Assembly (NCBI GenBank): GCA_020860885.1
Contig: JAJBTS010000159.1
Coordinates: 1-6,743, forward strand
DNA: 6,743 nucleotides
Reading direction: 5' to 3'
From: Bacteroidales bacterium
GTDB lineage: Bacteria > Bacteroidota > Bacteroidia > Bacteroidales > Azobacteroidaceae
Positions within the stretch are counted from its first letter, which is position 1. Each line of letters starts with the position of its first letter. Below the pieces are notes generated by a model, which worked only from the letters and a program-made list of their open reading frames with translations, was not told the DNA's origin and did no database searches. The position numbers were made by a program, and so were the translations under genes. This document shows, piece after piece, positions 6,590 to 6,743 of the stretch.

Positions 6590-6597
6590 TAAAGATA
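6590..6597 (-). promoter_or_regulatory. Possible -7 promoter box for the leftward operon
   Basis: On the minus strand TATCTTTA matches TAnnTTTG at seven of eight positions and ends 23 bases before the kinase-fusion ATG. This would give a leader of only about 15 bases. No clear TTTG or TTG is seen about 20 bases upstream, so the call is weak. The sequence is AT-rich enough for a chance match. Confidence 0.28.
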
Positions 6598-6638
6598 TAT
6601 AATTTTGGGAAATATTGGAATGATAATAGTCTTCTAAC

Positions 6639-6677
6639 TCACTATTTTAATTAAACCATTCACTATTCTAAACCGTT
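6639..6677. repeat. Short direct repeat upstream of the leftward operon
   Basis: TCACTATT occurs at 6639-6646 and again at 6660-6667, 21 bp apart (two helical turns). Both copies are followed by TAAACC (6652-6657 and 6669-6674). AATAGT at 6625-6630 is the inverse of the ACTATT in the first copy. Position and spacing would suit an operator for the kinase operon or a divergent gene, but no regulator is identified. Confidence 0.35.
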
Positions 6678-6699
6678 CTTTCATAAATTAAATAATAAA

Positions 6700-6743
6700 A
6701 TGGGAAGAAAAATCTTAGTGAGTTTTTCGGATCAATATATAAT
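6700..6743 (+). CDS. Possible start of a divergent gene, cut by the window edge
   Basis: From the ATG at 6700 an open frame begins MGRKILVSFSDQYI and continues to the end of the window. The composition (basic start, then a hydrophobic strand) looks like a real N-terminus, and the preceding DNA (6660-6699) is AT-rich and gene-free, as expected for a leader. Only 14 full codons are visible, and a competing 24-codon open stretch on the minus strand covers the same bases, so this is tentative and no function is assigned. Confidence 0.3.
   Translation, partial: MGRKILVSFSDQYI

Noticed and set aside
6669..6742. Minus-strand open stretch of 24 codons that could be the 3' end of another leftward gene
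   Set aside because: It is too short to judge in AT-rich DNA, shows no recognisable motif, and conflicts with the plausible plus-strand start at 6700.

Overview
The window looks like a chromosomal segment of a Bacteroidales bacterium (phylum Bacteroidota). The DNA is AT-rich and most genes lack a Shine-Dalgarno sequence. An exact TAnnTTTG promoter box, the -7 element typical of Bacteroides, precedes the first gene. There is a surface-type lipoprotein glycosidase and a Bacteroidales-style nucleotidyltransferase/GHMP-kinase fusion. Genus cannot be fixed from the sequence alone.

Layout: (1) aspS (aspartyl-tRNA synthetase) runs rightwards from 52 to 1806, from a promoter at the left edge to a strong intrinsic terminator at 1865-1899. 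(2) A 583-bp non-coding convergent gap (1807-2389) is unusually structured. It holds the aspS terminator, ten degenerate 23-bp tandem units (1996-2225) with strong internal hairpins, a 67-bp interrupted palindrome (2275-2341) that may terminate the opposing operon, and a run of 7-bp repeats (2358-2399) that enters the 3' end of the next gene. (3) Three genes run leftwards, read in the order 6566 to 2390: a nucleotidyltransferase-GHMP kinase fusion, a secreted calcineurin-like phosphoesterase resembling ADP-ribose/CDP-alcohol diphosphatases, and a GH20 beta-N-acetylhexosaminidase lipoprotein. The first two are separated by 3 bp and the second ribosome site lies inside the first gene, so they are almost certainly co-transcribed and translationally coupled. 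The GH20 gene follows after 94 bp and may belong to the same transcript. (4) The right edge (6567-6743) is an AT-rich upstream region with a short direct repeat and possibly the first codons of a divergent gene.

Working together (inference): the fusion protein probably phosphorylates a sugar and activates it with a nucleotide. The phosphoesterase has a family fold that cleaves nucleotide-diphosphate linkages, but its signal peptide places it outside the cytoplasm. The GH20 enzyme would release amino sugars from glycans at the cell surface. This suggests a small glycan/nucleotide-sugar locus, but there is no SusC/SusD pair here, so it cannot be called a polysaccharide utilisation locus.

The least explained items are the 23-bp modular repeat array, the compact kinase domain with an altered phosphate-binding loop, and the GH20 substitution at a normally conserved active-site glutamate. 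I see no CRISPR array, tRNA, rRNA, insertion sequence or phage gene.
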